Shown here: positions 36,226 through 46,153 of the stretch, piece by piece
Layout: the number at the start of each line of letters is the position of its first letter
How positions within the stretch are numbered: the first letter of the stretch is position 1
Source of the DNA: Cardiobacterium hominis
Lineage (GTDB): Bacteria; Pseudomonadota; Gammaproteobacteria; Cardiobacteriales; Cardiobacteriaceae
Reading direction: 5' to 3'
Length of the DNA: 64,000 nucleotides
NCBI RefSeq assembly: GCF_900637305.1
Contig: NZ_LR134365.1
Location: 2,348,501 to 2,412,500, forward strand
The notes under the pieces: generated by a model
What the model saw: only the letters and a program-made list of their open reading frames with translations
Databases searched by the model: none
Told to the model about the DNA's origin: nothing
Translations under genes and position numbers: made by a program

Positions 36226-36923
36226 TGCCCGTGTGGACAATTAAGCCCCCCTCCCCCGCAGGACGAAGCCCGCAACGGGCGGGGAAAGAGGGCGCATATC
36301 GGCGACTTGTCTCTCGCTTCGGTCACTACACAGAACGCTAAAAATCAGCTTCTCTGCGATTTTGCACGAGCTCTGAGTCTTTCGGTGTATGGCCATATTT
36401 GTACGCGGTGCCGCGGTAGCGTTTTTCCCTACAACACCGCGTTCTCCCTCTTGGCAACAGAAAAGTTTTACCCCGCCGCCGCTTTTTTGTAAGCCTGCCT
36501 GTAATGAAAAAATGAAGTCCGATGAATTAAAAATACAGCGCTGTCTTAATAAAAAACAGACTCTATTTCCTAAAAAATTATTGCCATTCTGCGCCAGAAA
36601 AAATAATTACTGCAAAATTGCCGCGCCCCCTATTGCACTATTGCCATTAAACAGGATATATTCCGGCAGACGGAAATGGCAGGGCGGTTTGTTTATGCCA
36701 TATATTTTCGGGTTTCTGGGCGATTCTGCTACAGGTCTCGATGATTTTATGCTGTATTTACAGCCGGTCATGCAGTTTTCGCAAGCGTCGTTATGACATT
36801 GGACTTAATGCGCCCCGCGTCTTTTTTCGGGCCATTTTTTGCAGGATTTTCTGCCGTTTTTTAGCAGAATTTTGCTGTCTTTGGGCAATGAAAAAGCGCG
36901 GCGATTTGACAGGAGATTGCATC
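36226..36923. other. Gene-free interval before the porin, with a repeat remnant
   Basis: At 36226 the sequence GTGTGGACAATTAAGCCCCC resembles the left end of the elements at 13253 and 51649, with a GC-rich hairpin GCCCGCAACGGGC near 36269. From about 36480 to 36900 the DNA becomes AT-rich with no family-like reading frame; short open frames here look like chance. This is probably the long, regulated leader of the porin gene. Confidence 0.5.
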
Positions 36924-37892
36924 ATGAGACTTTCGTGGGCCGTTATTGGTATTTATGCTTTTGCTTCACAGCTGCACGCCGCCGAAGCCGTCAAAAATCA
37001 AAGTGAAACGACGCTTTATGGCGCGCTCGCCTATTCCGTCTGGAATGGTTACAGCAAGGGCGAAGGTAGCAGTCATAACCTCTATACGCATGCGGCGCGC
37101 ATCGGCTTTGAAGGGCAGGAGCGGTTGGGCGAAACGGCCGCCGCTATTTTTAATTTCCGCTTTGACAGCCAGACGCCAACCAAGCCGGATTATATTTCCG
37201 GGCTGAATTCCACCCGCTATGCCTATATCGGCCTCAAGGGGGATTTCGGCAAGCTGACGCTCGGCCGCCAGGATACGTTTTGGTATGACTACGGCTCAGC
37301 GGCCAGCGTCTTTCAGGATATTTTCGACTATGGCTGGGCGGGGCTTTCCACCGCTTCGAAGATGATTCGCTACGAGAAGGCGGACATCGGCGGCAGCGGC
37401 CTGACCCTGGGCGCCAGCGCGGTGTTGGACGGCAAGCACGAGGCCATCCCCGGCGGCAAGAGCAGAGCTTTCAATGCTTATGAAGTGGGCGCGACGTATG
37501 AGAAGGGGCCGTGGTCGCTGTTCGCCGGTTATCAGCACACCAACAGCGACATGATTTATACGCGCGATAACGACAAAATCCGGGAGGTCATGGGCGCCTC
37601 CGTTACTTACCGCGAGGGCCCGGTTTACGTCGGCTTTGACTACGAACACCACGCGAGCAAGGGCGAGCACTACGCGCTCGGCGCCATCTGGTACAAGGAG
37701 CGGCGCAAACACCACCTCTACGGCGGCATCGAGATGGTCGATTATGACCACCAGAAGAAGTGGTATCAGGGCGCGCTCGGCTACACCTATTACTTCAGCC
37801 CGCACACCTACAGCTGGCTTGAAGGGCAAAGCTGGAAGCAGGACAAGCTGCACGGCTATGATGTCGTCCTCGGCATGCGCCACAATTTCTGA
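36924..37892 (+). CDS. Gram-negative outer-membrane porin
   Basis: A 322-residue general porin. The N-terminal MRLSWAVIGIYAFASQLHAA is a signal peptide with cleavage near HAA. The mature part begins with a beta strand containing TTLYGALAYSVWNGYS and continues with typical porin strands: RIGFEGQERLG, FNFRFDSQT, YAYIGLKGDFGKLTLGRQD. The last residue is Phe (VVLGMRHNF), the outer-membrane insertion signal. The ATG at 36924 follows AGGAGATT. A frame extension upstream is not signal-like. A terminator follows the stop. Confidence 0.88.
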   Translation: MRLSWAVIGIYAFASQLHAAEAVKNQSETTLYGALAYSVWNGYSKGEGSSHNLYTHAARIGFEGQERLGETAAAIFNFRFDSQTPTKPDYISGLNSTRYAYIGLKGDFGKLTLGRQDTFWYDYGSAASVFQDIFDYGWAGLSTASKMIRYEKADIGGSGLTLGASAVLDGKHEAIPGGKSRAFNAYEVGATYEKGPWSLFAGYQHTNSDMIYTRDNDKIREVMGASVTYREGPVYVGFDYEHHASKGEHYALGAIWYKERRKHHLYGGIEMVDYDHQKKWYQGALGYTYYFSPHTYSWLEGQSWKQDKLHGYDVVLGMRHNF

Positions 37893-37901
37893 CCCTAACC
37901 G

Positions 37902-37925
37902 GCCGCTGGAACACAGCGGCTTTTT
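37902..37925 (+). terminator. Rho-independent terminator after the porin gene
   Basis: GCCGCTG / CAGCGGC hairpin followed by TTTTT, ten bases past the stop. Confidence 0.85.
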
Positions 37926-37946
37926 CACAACCCCTGGAGAAAAACC

Positions 37947-39707
37947 TTGCAAATACGCCTCGTAAAACACGCCGCCCTTGCCGCTGCCGTCGCCCTGTCG
38001 CTGCAAGCGATTGCCCTGCAACCGGCCGCGACACCGGCCGCCGCACCTGTCGTCAGCGAAGCCATCTACGCCGAAAACGCCATCGAGCATCCCGTCTGGG
38101 CGAAAAACGGCATGGTCGCCTCGCAAGAAGCGCTCGCCTCTGCCGTCGGCCGCGACATCCTGCAACAGGGTGGTAACGCCGTCGATGCCGCCGTGGCGGT
38201 TGGTTTTGCCCTCGCCGTTACCCTGCCGCGCGCCGGCAACATCGGCGGCGGTGGCTTCATGCTCATCCACGACGCGCAAAAACACGAAACCGTCGCCATT
38301 GACTACCGCGAAAAAGCGCCCAAAGCCGCCTTCCGCGACATGTACCTTGACGCCGAAGGCAACGCCGACGAAGAGCGCTCGCGCTACCACGGCCTTGCCG
38401 TCGGCGTACCCGGCACCGTGGACGGCCTGCTGCTCGCGCTCAAAGAACACGGCACGATGACGCGCGAACAAGTGCTGGCGCCTGCCATCCGCCTCGCCGA
38501 AGAAGGCATTACCGTCACTCCCGGCTTCTCCGACTCGCTGCAAGGCCTCGCCGAGCGCCTGCGCAAATGGCCGAGTACCGCCAAAATCTTCTACCACGCA
38601 GACGGCAGCCCGCTGCAACCCGGCGAAACCTTCAAACAGCCCGAACTCGCTGCCTCCCTGCGCCGCATCGCCGAACAAGGCCGCGACGGCTTCTACCAGG
38701 GCGAAACCGCCGAAAAAATCATCGCCGCCATCAAAGACGCAGGCGGCACGATGACCGCTGAAGACCTGCGCGACTACCGCGCCGTCAAACGCGAGCCAGT
38801 ACGCGGCGACTACCGCGGCTACCAAATCGTCTCCATGCCGCCGCCCTCCTCCGGTGGCATCCACATCATCCAAATCCTCAACATCCTCGAAGGCTACGAC
38901 CTGCGCGCGAGCGGCGCCAACACCGCGAAAACCATCCACCTCATGGCAGAAGCGATGCAGCTTGCCTACGCTGACCGCGCCGAATACCTCGGCGACCCGG
39001 ACTTCGTCAAAATCCCGGTCAAAGGCCTCACCAGCCAAAAATACGCCGACACCTTACGCGACAAAATCGACCCGGAAAAAGCGCGCCCCGGCGCGGAAAT
39101 ACGCCACAGCGACCCGCTACCCTACGAAAGCGACCAAACCACGCACTACTCCGTGGTGGATAAAAACGGCAACGCGGTGGCCAACACCTACACCCTGAAC
39201 TTCAGCTACGGCACCGGCCTTGTCGCCGACGGCACCGGCATCCTGCTCAACAACGAAATGGACGACTTCTCCGCCAAACCGGGCGTGCCGAACGGCTACG
39301 GCCTCATCGGCGGCGACGCCAACGCGGTTGAAGCGGGCAAACGGCCGCTCTCCTCGATGAGCCCGACCATCGTCTTCAAAGACGACAAACCCTTCCTCGT
39401 CACCGGCAGCCCCGGCGGCAGCCGCATCATCACCACCGTGCTGCAAATCATCAGCAACGTCATCGACCACGAGATGAACATCGCCGAAGCCACACACGCA
39501 CCGCGCATCCACGACCAATGGACGCCGGACGAAATCCGCGTTGAACACGCACTGAACGCCGACACCGTCCGCCTCCTCGAAAACATGGGGCATAAAGTCG
39601 CGCGCAAGGCGGCGATGGGCTCGACCCAATCCATCATGGTCACGCCGAACGGCCTCTACGGCGCCTCCGACCCGCGCATCGAAGACGCGGCGACATTGGG
39701 CTATTAA
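37947..39707 (+). CDS. ggt: Gamma-glutamyltransferase
   Basis: A 586-residue secreted proenzyme that cuts gamma-glutamyl bonds, for example in glutathione. The N-terminal residues 1-30 form a signal peptide (AALAAAVALSLQAIA). The precursor contains GGNAVDAAVAVGFALAVTLP and GNIGGGGFMLIH. Autocleavage should occur before Thr398 in ESDQTTHYSVVD, giving the small subunit, whose PLSSMSPTIVF and GSPGGSRIITT blocks complete the active site. The start is a TTG at 37947, eight bases after TGGAG; no ATG is available before the signal peptide. It is the second gene after the porin, behind that gene's terminator. Confidence 0.93.
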   Translation: MQIRLVKHAALAAAVALSLQAIALQPAATPAAAPVVSEAIYAENAIEHPVWAKNGMVASQEALASAVGRDILQQGGNAVDAAVAVGFALAVTLPRAGNIGGGGFMLIHDAQKHETVAIDYREKAPKAAFRDMYLDAEGNADEERSRYHGLAVGVPGTVDGLLLALKEHGTMTREQVLAPAIRLAEEGITVTPGFSDSLQGLAERLRKWPSTAKIFYHADGSPLQPGETFKQPELAASLRRIAEQGRDGFYQGETAEKIIAAIKDAGGTMTAEDLRDYRAVKREPVRGDYRGYQIVSMPPPSSGGIHIIQILNILEGYDLRASGANTAKTIHLMAEAMQLAYADRAEYLGDPDFVKIPVKGLTSQKYADTLRDKIDPEKARPGAEIRHSDPLPYESDQTTHYSVVDKNGNAVANTYTLNFSYGTGLVADGTGILLNNEMDDFSAKPGVPNGYGLIGGDANAVEAGKRPLSSMSPTIVFKDDKPFLVTGSPGGSRIITTVLQIISNVIDHEMNIAEATHAPRIHDQWTPDEIRVEHALNADTVRLLENMGHKVARKAAMGSTQSIMVTPNGLYGASDPRIEDAATLGY

Positions 39708-39766
39708 GCACACTTCCCGATTACCATACACATACACCTGAGCGCTTAAGTGTAAATATCGCAAAT

Positions 39767-39795
39767 CACAGGCCGGAACTTTCATCCGGCCTGTG
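39767..39795 (+). terminator. Strong hairpin after ggt
   Basis: Perfect 10-bp arms CACAGGCCGG and CCGGCCTGTG, 60 bases past the ggt stop. There is no T-run, so efficiency as a Rho-independent terminator is uncertain. It marks the left edge of the defence island. Confidence 0.6.
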
Positions 39796-39933
39796 GTCTC
39801 CCCTCCCCCATCTACCTCCGGCACATCCCAATCCTCGCAGCACACTTCATCGGCCTGAAAGAACCACCTAGCCAGCTGTACGTATGGCAGAAAATCCCGA
39901 TTTCCTGCCGAATTGACCAAATATCGTCGCCCC

Positions 39934-40777
39934 TCAACCCCGCTGTACAAAGCGCAAAAAATCACGCAAACGCAGCGCTTCCGTAGCAGCAAATAGTGCC
40001 ACGGCTTGCCGCCAACACTGGCGGCGTAGTCGCTCGCCTGTTGGCACCAGCGCGCGGCAGCGGTCGCTTTCGCCTGCACCTCGTCGCTTTTCAGCTCGTC
40101 CCGCTTTTTCGTCTCAACCATCAAAATGACGTCGTCCGTTTCCGCGACAAAATCGAGGATGTATTCCGCCTGCACCGCACCAAGCTGGTAATAGATTTGA
40201 AACTGCCCCTTGACCGGGCGAAACCATTTTTGCGCGTCGCGCTCCAGAATGACGGCGAAACGCCGCTCGGTATCGCTGTCGAATTTCTGTAGCGGATAGA
40301 GGCATTTTTGAAAACCCGTAAACAGCATCGACTTGATGCGGCTGGCCTCTGCGACCGTCTCGTGGTAGTGGTGCGTCTTGCCCGCCTCTGCGGTGAAACT
40401 GCAGGGCTTGAGCGCGGTAAAGCCACGGCTGACCCGCACCTCAAAGCCCGCCACCTTGGCAAAGAAATGCGCCATCATCTGTGCGTGAATATCCTTGGCG
40501 ATGCGTTTTGCCTGCCCTTGCAGCACGTTGAGCGCCTCGTCTTCCGTCAAATAACTGCGCAGGTGTTGCACCATCTGCCCCGCCAGCGCGTAGAGCAGTG
40601 CGGACTGAGTGAAATAGTCGATGTCGTCGTAATCCACCAGCTCCCGCACGATGTAATCCTCTCATGCGCGACGATATGTAGCCAATCCACCGCTTTTAAC
40701 TCCGCTTCGTCTGCCATAAGGCGGCGCAGACCGTGGCTGATACCCTGTTCCACCAGCGTACGCGTATAAGTGAGCAG
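39934..40777 (-). pseudogene. Type III restriction enzyme Res subunit, frameshifted C-terminal remnant
   Basis: Only the last 280 or so residues of a Res subunit survive. They include FDSDTERRFAVIL, WFRPVKGQF, the endonuclease core QAEYILDFVAETDD then LMVETKKRDEL (a PD-(D/E)xK-like site), and AARWCQQASDYAASVGGKPWHYLL. Two shifts break it: an extra AG near 40659-40662 separates HIVAHE from DYIVRELVDYDD, and a second near 39981 separates HYLLL from EALRLRDFLRFVQRG, which ends in the original TGA at 39934-39936. A TAG at 40778 lies just upstream in frame. The N-terminal helicase part is missing; the adjacent DNA turns AT-rich toward the SIR2 gene. No Mod subunit remains. Confidence 0.8.
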
Positions 40778-40992
40778 CTAGACCTTCGTCGTGGCCTTTC
40801 AGTGCATTGCGTAAATTAGACTTGTAATCCAATTTAGAGATGGACAAGATAGTTAGTAACTATTACTAATATTCATCAATGGATGCTATTTGGAGGGATG
40901 GCTGAAAAAATATATTAAGTGGCTCTTCTTAATTCTTGTTATTTCTTTAGTTGGCTACACTTATTGTAAATCCATTAAATTTAGGAGTATAT

Positions 40993-43900
40993 ATGCAATT
41001 TATTACTAACGGACCGAATATTCCAGATGAACTCTTACAAGCACATGAAGAAGGAAGATTAGTCTTTTTCTGTGGTGCAGGTATTTCATACCCTGCAGGT
41101 TTGCCAGGATTTAAAGGATTAGTAGAAAATATTTATAATTTTTGCGGTACTGGCCGGTTAGATATTGAAGAGGACGCTTTTAAACGAGGTCAATACGATA
41201 TTGTATTGGAATTGCTGGAGCGACGCCTGCCAGGAGGCCGTATAAAAGTTCGCCAAGCGCTTGTAGAGACCCTTAAACCCAATTTGGATAGAGAAGGTGC
41301 GATTAATACACATATATCATTATTAAAATTGGCACGAGATAAAGAAAGGAAATTACGATTAGTGACTACAAACTTTGATCGCTTGTTTCATATTGCTGCA
41401 AGCTTCACCAATCAGCAATTTCAGACCTATGCTGCGCCAAATTTGCCAGTGCCGAAAAAAAGCCGCTGGGATGGTGTGGTTTATTTGCATGGATTACTAC
41501 CTGACGGATCGGGAGGTTTAAAAGATAATTTATTAAATCAACTGATTATCTCAAGCGGTGATTTTGGGCTTGCTTATCTTATTGAGCGCTGGGCAGCTCG
41601 ATTTGTTAGTGATTTGCTGCATAATTACGATGTATGTTTTGTTGGGTATAGTATTAATGATCCAGTGTTGCGTTATATGGTAGATGCCATGGCTGCTGAG
41701 CGTACACTAGGAGAAAATACTCCTCAAACTTGGGCGTTTGTAAGCCATAATCCAGGACAAGAAACACAAATAACAGGTGAATGGAAAGCAAAGGGTGTAA
41801 CCCCCATTCTTTATCGAACAGAAGGAAATGACCATTTATTATTACATGATACATTACATAAATGGGCAGAAATTTATTATAATGGTATTTTAGGGAAGGA
41901 GTATATTGTTGCTACACATGCGTTAACACATCCTTCAAGAAGCACACAACAAGATGATTTCGTTGGTAGAGTTTTATGGGCATTATCAGATCCTTCCGGA
42001 TTATCCGCCAAACGTTTTGCTGAACTTAACCCCGCTCCACCATTAGATTGGTTATTTGAGGTATTTTCAAACAAAGATTTATGCTCCAGGATTCTAATTT
42101 ATTTCGGATTTCCTTCCTGCACTAAAGATAAAGAATTACCCTTAAAGTTCAACCTTGTTCATCGTCCAACATCGCAGCTTAATTCACAACCAATATTTCT
42201 AGTATCTTGGAAAGCTAATAATAGTAAATGGGACAAGGTGATTGACCATATAGCTCGTTGGCTAACGGATCATTATTTAGATGATCCCAGATTGATTCTT
42301 TGGATTGCAAAACAAGGTGGAGAATTGCATGAATCTTGGAGAGAGTTAATAGAAAATAGGTTAAACAAACTAGCCGAATTGAATAAAGAAAATAAAAATG
42401 ATGAGCTAGATGATATTCGCCAACGGTCACCTAAAGCCATCCCAAGACCTATAATGCGTACGTTATGGTCTTTTTACTTAAGTAAAAGAGTTGGCTTATC
42501 ATTTGATGATTATGATTTATTTCGCTGGAAAGAACGTGTAAAGCAAGATGGGCTAACTGCTATGTTGCGCATGGAGTTGCGGGAGCTGCTTACACCAAGA
42601 TTATTAATAAGAGATTCTTTTTTTCTTTATGAACGGGATATGGAACCTCAAAATAATATTGAAGATATATGGCAATACCTTAATTGGGATTGGGGGCTTG
42701 CGATAGAACACCAGGCACTATATTGCTCATATTTTTCTGATGATGTTTGGAAAAATTGCTTGCCTAAATTAATTAGTGAATTGCAACAACTTTTACTTGA
42801 AGCTCTCGATTTGATGAGAGAGTTAGATGATGCAGATGATTTTAAATATAAATCCTTTATACATATGCAATCTATCTCTCCACATCGACAAAATAGTGAC
42901 TCACATGGCTGGACACTTCTAATTGAATTATTACGTGATACTTGGCAGGAAATTAATATTGGTAATATTGAACAGGCAGCATGGATAGCGCAATCTTGGT
43001 TTAACATTCCTTACCCCACTTTTAAACGACTAGCTTTTTTTGCAGCAAGTAAAAATGAGGAAATATCATCTCAGCAATGGGTAGACTGGCTCTTACAGGA
43101 TAATGCCTGGTGGTTGTGGCATATAGGCGTGCAGCGAGAAAAATTTCGCCTTTTGGTAGAAAGAGGAATGTCATTAACAGATGATATGCAAAAAAAATTA
43201 GAGAATACAATTTTGGCAGGACCGCCTAGGAAAATGTATCCTGAAGATTTGGATGAATCTGAATGGAAAGAAATTAAAGAACGTAATGTATGGTTGCATT
43301 TGGCTAAATTACAATCTTCAGGACTGGCGCTTGGGGCAGATGCTATACAGCAGCTTAATGCCTTATCTGATAATCATCCAGAATGGAAACTAGCCAACAA
43401 CGAGCGTGATGAATTTTCTATTTGGACTACTGGTACTGGCGACCCTGATTTTGAAGAGAATCTATATATTGAAGAAGCGCCACAAACACAAGATGAACTT
43501 GTTTGTTGGCTAAGACAGTCTCATGCAGATAGCCAATTGTTTTATAAAGATAATTGGAAAGAGGTTTGTCGTCTCAATTTTTCTCATGCTTTTAGTGCGC
43601 TTTGTACTCTAGCTGAAAATAATGAATGGCCCATAGCGCGATGGCGGGATGCATTATATGTTTGGAGCGAAGATAACTTGATCATAAATTCATGGGAAAA
43701 TGTTGCACCCGTAATTATCTCTATTCCTGATGATGTTTTAAAAGAGCTGTTGCATAGTGTCGCTTGGTGGCTTGAAAAATCATCAAAAATATACAAAGAA
43801 AATAAGGATATCTTATTGATCCTTTGCTGTAGAATATTGGGATTATCCTCCACAATAGAAACTGAAGATTTTATAACACAATATTCTTTCGATAAGGCCA

Positions 43901-44829
43901 TCAATCATCCTGTTGGACTTATTACAGAAGCTTTAATAAATATTCAATCCAGTCATCATCCTGAAGATAATGAAGGTATTTTGCCTGAGATTAAGCCTAT
44001 GTTTACAGATATTTGCAATACCAATAAAGTAAACTTACAAGCGGGTCGCGTAATTCTTAGTACTCAATTGGTTTTTCTTTTTAGGTTAGATCCATCTTGG
44101 ACAAAAGCGCATTTACTACTTTTGCTTGATTGGTCTAATTCTGAAGAAGCACGGGCTGCATGGACAGGATTTCTTTTTTCTCCCCGCCCTTATATTCCTC
44201 TGTGGCAGGAAATAAAGCCACAATTTTTGGAAACGGCAAAGCATTGTGCGGAATTAATAGAACATCCAAAACAATATGCTATTTTTCTTACACATATGGC
44301 GCTTGACCATATGGATGGATATAAATTAGATGACTTCAGCCAAGCTATGGCACATTTACCTAAAGAAAGATTGGAAGAATGTGCAAGAACATTGCTTCAG
44401 GCATTTGATAGTATCGCAGAGGTGCAACGTAAGGCATACTGGGAGGAACATATAATTCCCTTTTGGCAGAAGGTTTGGCCTAAAAAACGTGAACTTGCAA
44501 CACCAGAAATTTCAGCCATATTGTTTAGGATGATTCTGATTGAACCAGAGATATTTCCTGACACTTTTGATCTTATTAAAGACTGGTTGCAACCGCATAA
44601 GTGCCGTAGCGGTTTGTTAGAGTTATCTAGATCAGGCTTGTGTAAGCAATATCCTAACTTGGTACTTGAGCTTCTAAATTTGATAATACCTGAAGAAATA
44701 ACTGGATTTTATGGTTTGGCAGATTATCTAAGAGCATGTTTGGATGAAATAAGAAGCACCGATGCCAATCTTGTTAACGATCCTCGTTATCGACGACTTG
44801 ATGAATTTGAACGCAAAAACCGTTTGTAG
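40993..44829 (+). CDS. Large SIR2-domain protein, probable antiphage sirtuin (Dsr1-like)
   Basis: A 1278-residue protein unlike its neighbours in composition: very AT-rich codons. Residues about 15-310 form a SIR2 domain: LVFFCGAGISYPAGLPGF (NAD loop), VTTNFDRL with Asn127, VVYLHG with His166, and CFVGYSINDPVLRY at 216-227. These are the NAD-site positions, so NADase activity is predicted. The remaining 950 residues are helical, rich in Trp and Leu, with no motif I can name; they fit the long sensor region of defence sirtuins, which deplete NAD when phage proteins bind. The Dsr1 assignment rests on architecture and length. The ATG at 40993 follows TAGGAG. It stands alone in its transcript, between two broken minus-strand genes. 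Confidence 0.85.
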   Translation: MQFITNGPNIPDELLQAHEEGRLVFFCGAGISYPAGLPGFKGLVENIYNFCGTGRLDIEEDAFKRGQYDIVLELLERRLPGGRIKVRQALVETLKPNLDREGAINTHISLLKLARDKERKLRLVTTNFDRLFHIAASFTNQQFQTYAAPNLPVPKKSRWDGVVYLHGLLPDGSGGLKDNLLNQLIISSGDFGLAYLIERWAARFVSDLLHNYDVCFVGYSINDPVLRYMVDAMAAERTLGENTPQTWAFVSHNPGQETQITGEWKAKGVTPILYRTEGNDHLLLHDTLHKWAEIYYNGILGKEYIVATHALTHPSRSTQQDDFVGRVLWALSDPSGLSAKRFAELNPAPPLDWLFEVFSNKDLCSRILIYFGFPSCTKDKELPLKFNLVHRPTSQLNSQPIFLVSWKANNSKWDKVIDHIARWLTDHYLDDPRLILWIAKQGGELHESWRELIENRLNKLAELNKENKNDELDDIRQRSPKAIPRPIMRTLWSFYLSKRVGLSFDDYDLFRWKERVKQDGLTAMLRMELRELLTPRLLIRDSFFLYERDMEPQNNIEDIWQYLNWDWGLAIEHQALYCSYFSDDVWKNCLPKLISELQQLLLEALDLMRELDDADDFKYKSFIHMQSISPHRQNSDSHGWTLLIELLRDTWQEINIGNIEQAAWIAQSWFNIPYPTFKRLAFFAASKNEEISSQQWVDWLLQDNAWWLWHIGVQREKFRLLVERGMSLTDDMQKKLENTILAGPPRKMYPEDLDESEWKEIKERNVWLHLAKLQSSGLALGADAIQQLNALSDNHPEWKLANNERDEFSIWTTGTGDPDFEENLYIEEAPQTQDELVCWLRQSHADSQLFYKDNWKEVCRLNFSHAFSALCTLAENNEWPIARWRDALYVWSEDNLIINSWENVAPVIISIPDDVLKELLHSVAWWLEKSSKIYKENKDILLILCCRILGLSSTIETEDFITQYSFDKAINHPVGLITEALINIQSSHHPEDNEGILPEIKPMFTDICNTNKVNLQAGRVILSTQLVFLFRLDPSWTKAHLLLLLDWSNSEEARAAWTGFLFSPRPYIPLWQEIKPQFLETAKHCAELIEHPKQYAIFLTHMALDHMDGYKLDDFSQAMAHLPKERLEECARTLLQAFDSIAEVQRKAYWEEHIIPFWQKVWPKKRELATPEISAILFRMILIEPEIFPDTFDLIKDWLQPHKCRSGLLELSRSGLCKQYPNLVLELLNLIIPEEITGFYGLADYLRACLDEIRSTDANLVNDPRYRRLDEFERKNRL

Positions 44830-44869
44830 TATCGACCAACAATATATCCTTTGTTCGTGCTCAGTGCGT

Positions 44870-46051
44870 TTATCTTTCGATGGGTGATGGTTTTTTCACC
44901 GGCCGAAGTTCGGCGATTTTGGCGGCAATGGTGGCGCGTTCGCTGCTGGCAAGCGCGCTTTCGTCTTCGTCGCCCTCCCATTCGTCGGCGGTGTCGGCAA
45001 GGCCTTCGTAGTCTTCGTCGAGGCTTTGCGCGAGTGCTTCGCTGTTGCCGCTATTCAGCAGGTTTTGCAGACGCTCTGCCATGGTTGCCAATGCCCCGGT
45101 AATGGCACGGCTGGATGAGGCGAGCAGTTTCCACAGAACGAGCGAGATGAGTTGCCGCTGTCCTTCCGGCAATGCTTTCAGGTCGGGGCGGCGCAGGTAG
45201 TCGGCAACGAGGCGCGAGAGTTCGCGTTCTTCGTCGCTCGGAGTGAATTCTTGCACGATGGCGCGGCGCGCGGTGTAGGAGACGTAGGGCTGCACTTGCT
45301 GGCGCAGGGTGCGTTTGCAGACGGGCGCGAGGCGTTTGCGCAGGGCATCGAAGTTGGCGCGGCCGGTGAATTGGGCGCGGAAGCTGTCGAGGTCGCCGAA
45401 GACGCGCCCATCAATGATGCTGACTAGGCCGTAGAGTTTGAGCAGGCTGTTTTGTAGCGGTGTCGCGGTGAGCAGCACTTTGCTTTGCACGTGCGCCATG
45501 GCGTTTTTGAGGGTGCGGGCGATGATGTTGCCTTTTTTATAGACGTTGCGCAGGCGGTGCACTTCGTCGAACACGACAAGTTCCCAGGGGATGCGTTTGA
45601 TATCGGCCGCTTTGGTTTTGGCGAACTGGTAGGAACAGATGATGGGGCGCTCCTGGTCAAACGGGTCTTCGCCGGCTTTGCGCAGGACGATGTAGTTTTT
45701 CTTTTCGAGGATGATGCTATCCAGGCCGAATTTTTCTTGTATTTCCTAATGCCACTGTTTGCGCAGGTTGGCAGGGGTGATGATAAGAATGCGGCGTTTG
45801 CGCTCTGCCCGGTGTTGCAGGATGACGAGGCCGGCTTCGATGGTTTTGCCCAGCCCCACTTCGTCGGCAAGGATGACGCCGCGCTCAAGCGGGTTTTTGC
45901 AGGCAAAGAGGGCGGCTTCGACTTGATGCGGGTTGAGGTCAACTTGCGCGTCCAGCAAAGGCCCTGCCAGGGATTCGATACTGCCGCGTCGTGCCTGACG
46001 GGTCAGCAGCCAGGCAAGGTATTGGCTTTGTTGTGGGGTGGGTTGGTGCAT
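44870..46051 (-). pseudogene. SNF2-type helicase, nonsense-broken and truncated
   Basis: N-terminal part of a SNF2-family ATPase of the defence-island kind. It begins [20 protein letters not shown], then Walker [29 protein letters not shown], Walker B VVFDEVHRLRN, and LLTATPLQNSLLKLYGLVS. An in-frame TAG at 45746-45748 follows RKQWH, where relatives read on with an E-I-Q-E-K-F-like stretch; downstream codons resume perfectly in the same frame. After AAKIAELR near 44905 homology stops and a short junk tail reaches TAA at 44870. The second RecA-like domain is absent. The start is preceded by eight C on the coding strand (46053-46060) between the ribosome site AAGGA and the ATG. The likely cause of the truncation is replacement by the SIR2 gene. 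Confidence 0.82.
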
Positions 46052-46153
46052 AGGGGGGGGTATTCCTTAAGTTACGGCTTTGCGCTTTATAGCGATACAC
46101 CGAAAGTTTCAGACAAGGCGCGCTGCCGAAGATAGTACGCAGTATAAATGGGT

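Noticed and set aside
36226-36300. Possible CRISPR-like or phage attachment repeat
   Set aside because: There is one GC-rich hairpin only, no regular spacing of repeats and no integrase nearby; it fits the intergenic repeat family better.
36389-36796. Open frame of 135 codons before the porin
   Set aside because: It has mixed composition, no domain, and spans repeat remnants and AT-rich leader DNA.
39117-40649. A 510-codon minus-strand frame running from the Res remnant into ggt
   Set aside because: Only the first half (to about 39985) matches a Res subunit. The rest is antisense to ggt; the true Res ending lies in another frame after a shift.
40800-40990. Possible insertion sequence end at the left edge of the SIR2 gene
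   Set aside because: I found no terminal inverted repeat, no matching target duplication at the right junction and no transposase; the short frame with KLDYKSNLRNALKGHDEG could not be assigned.
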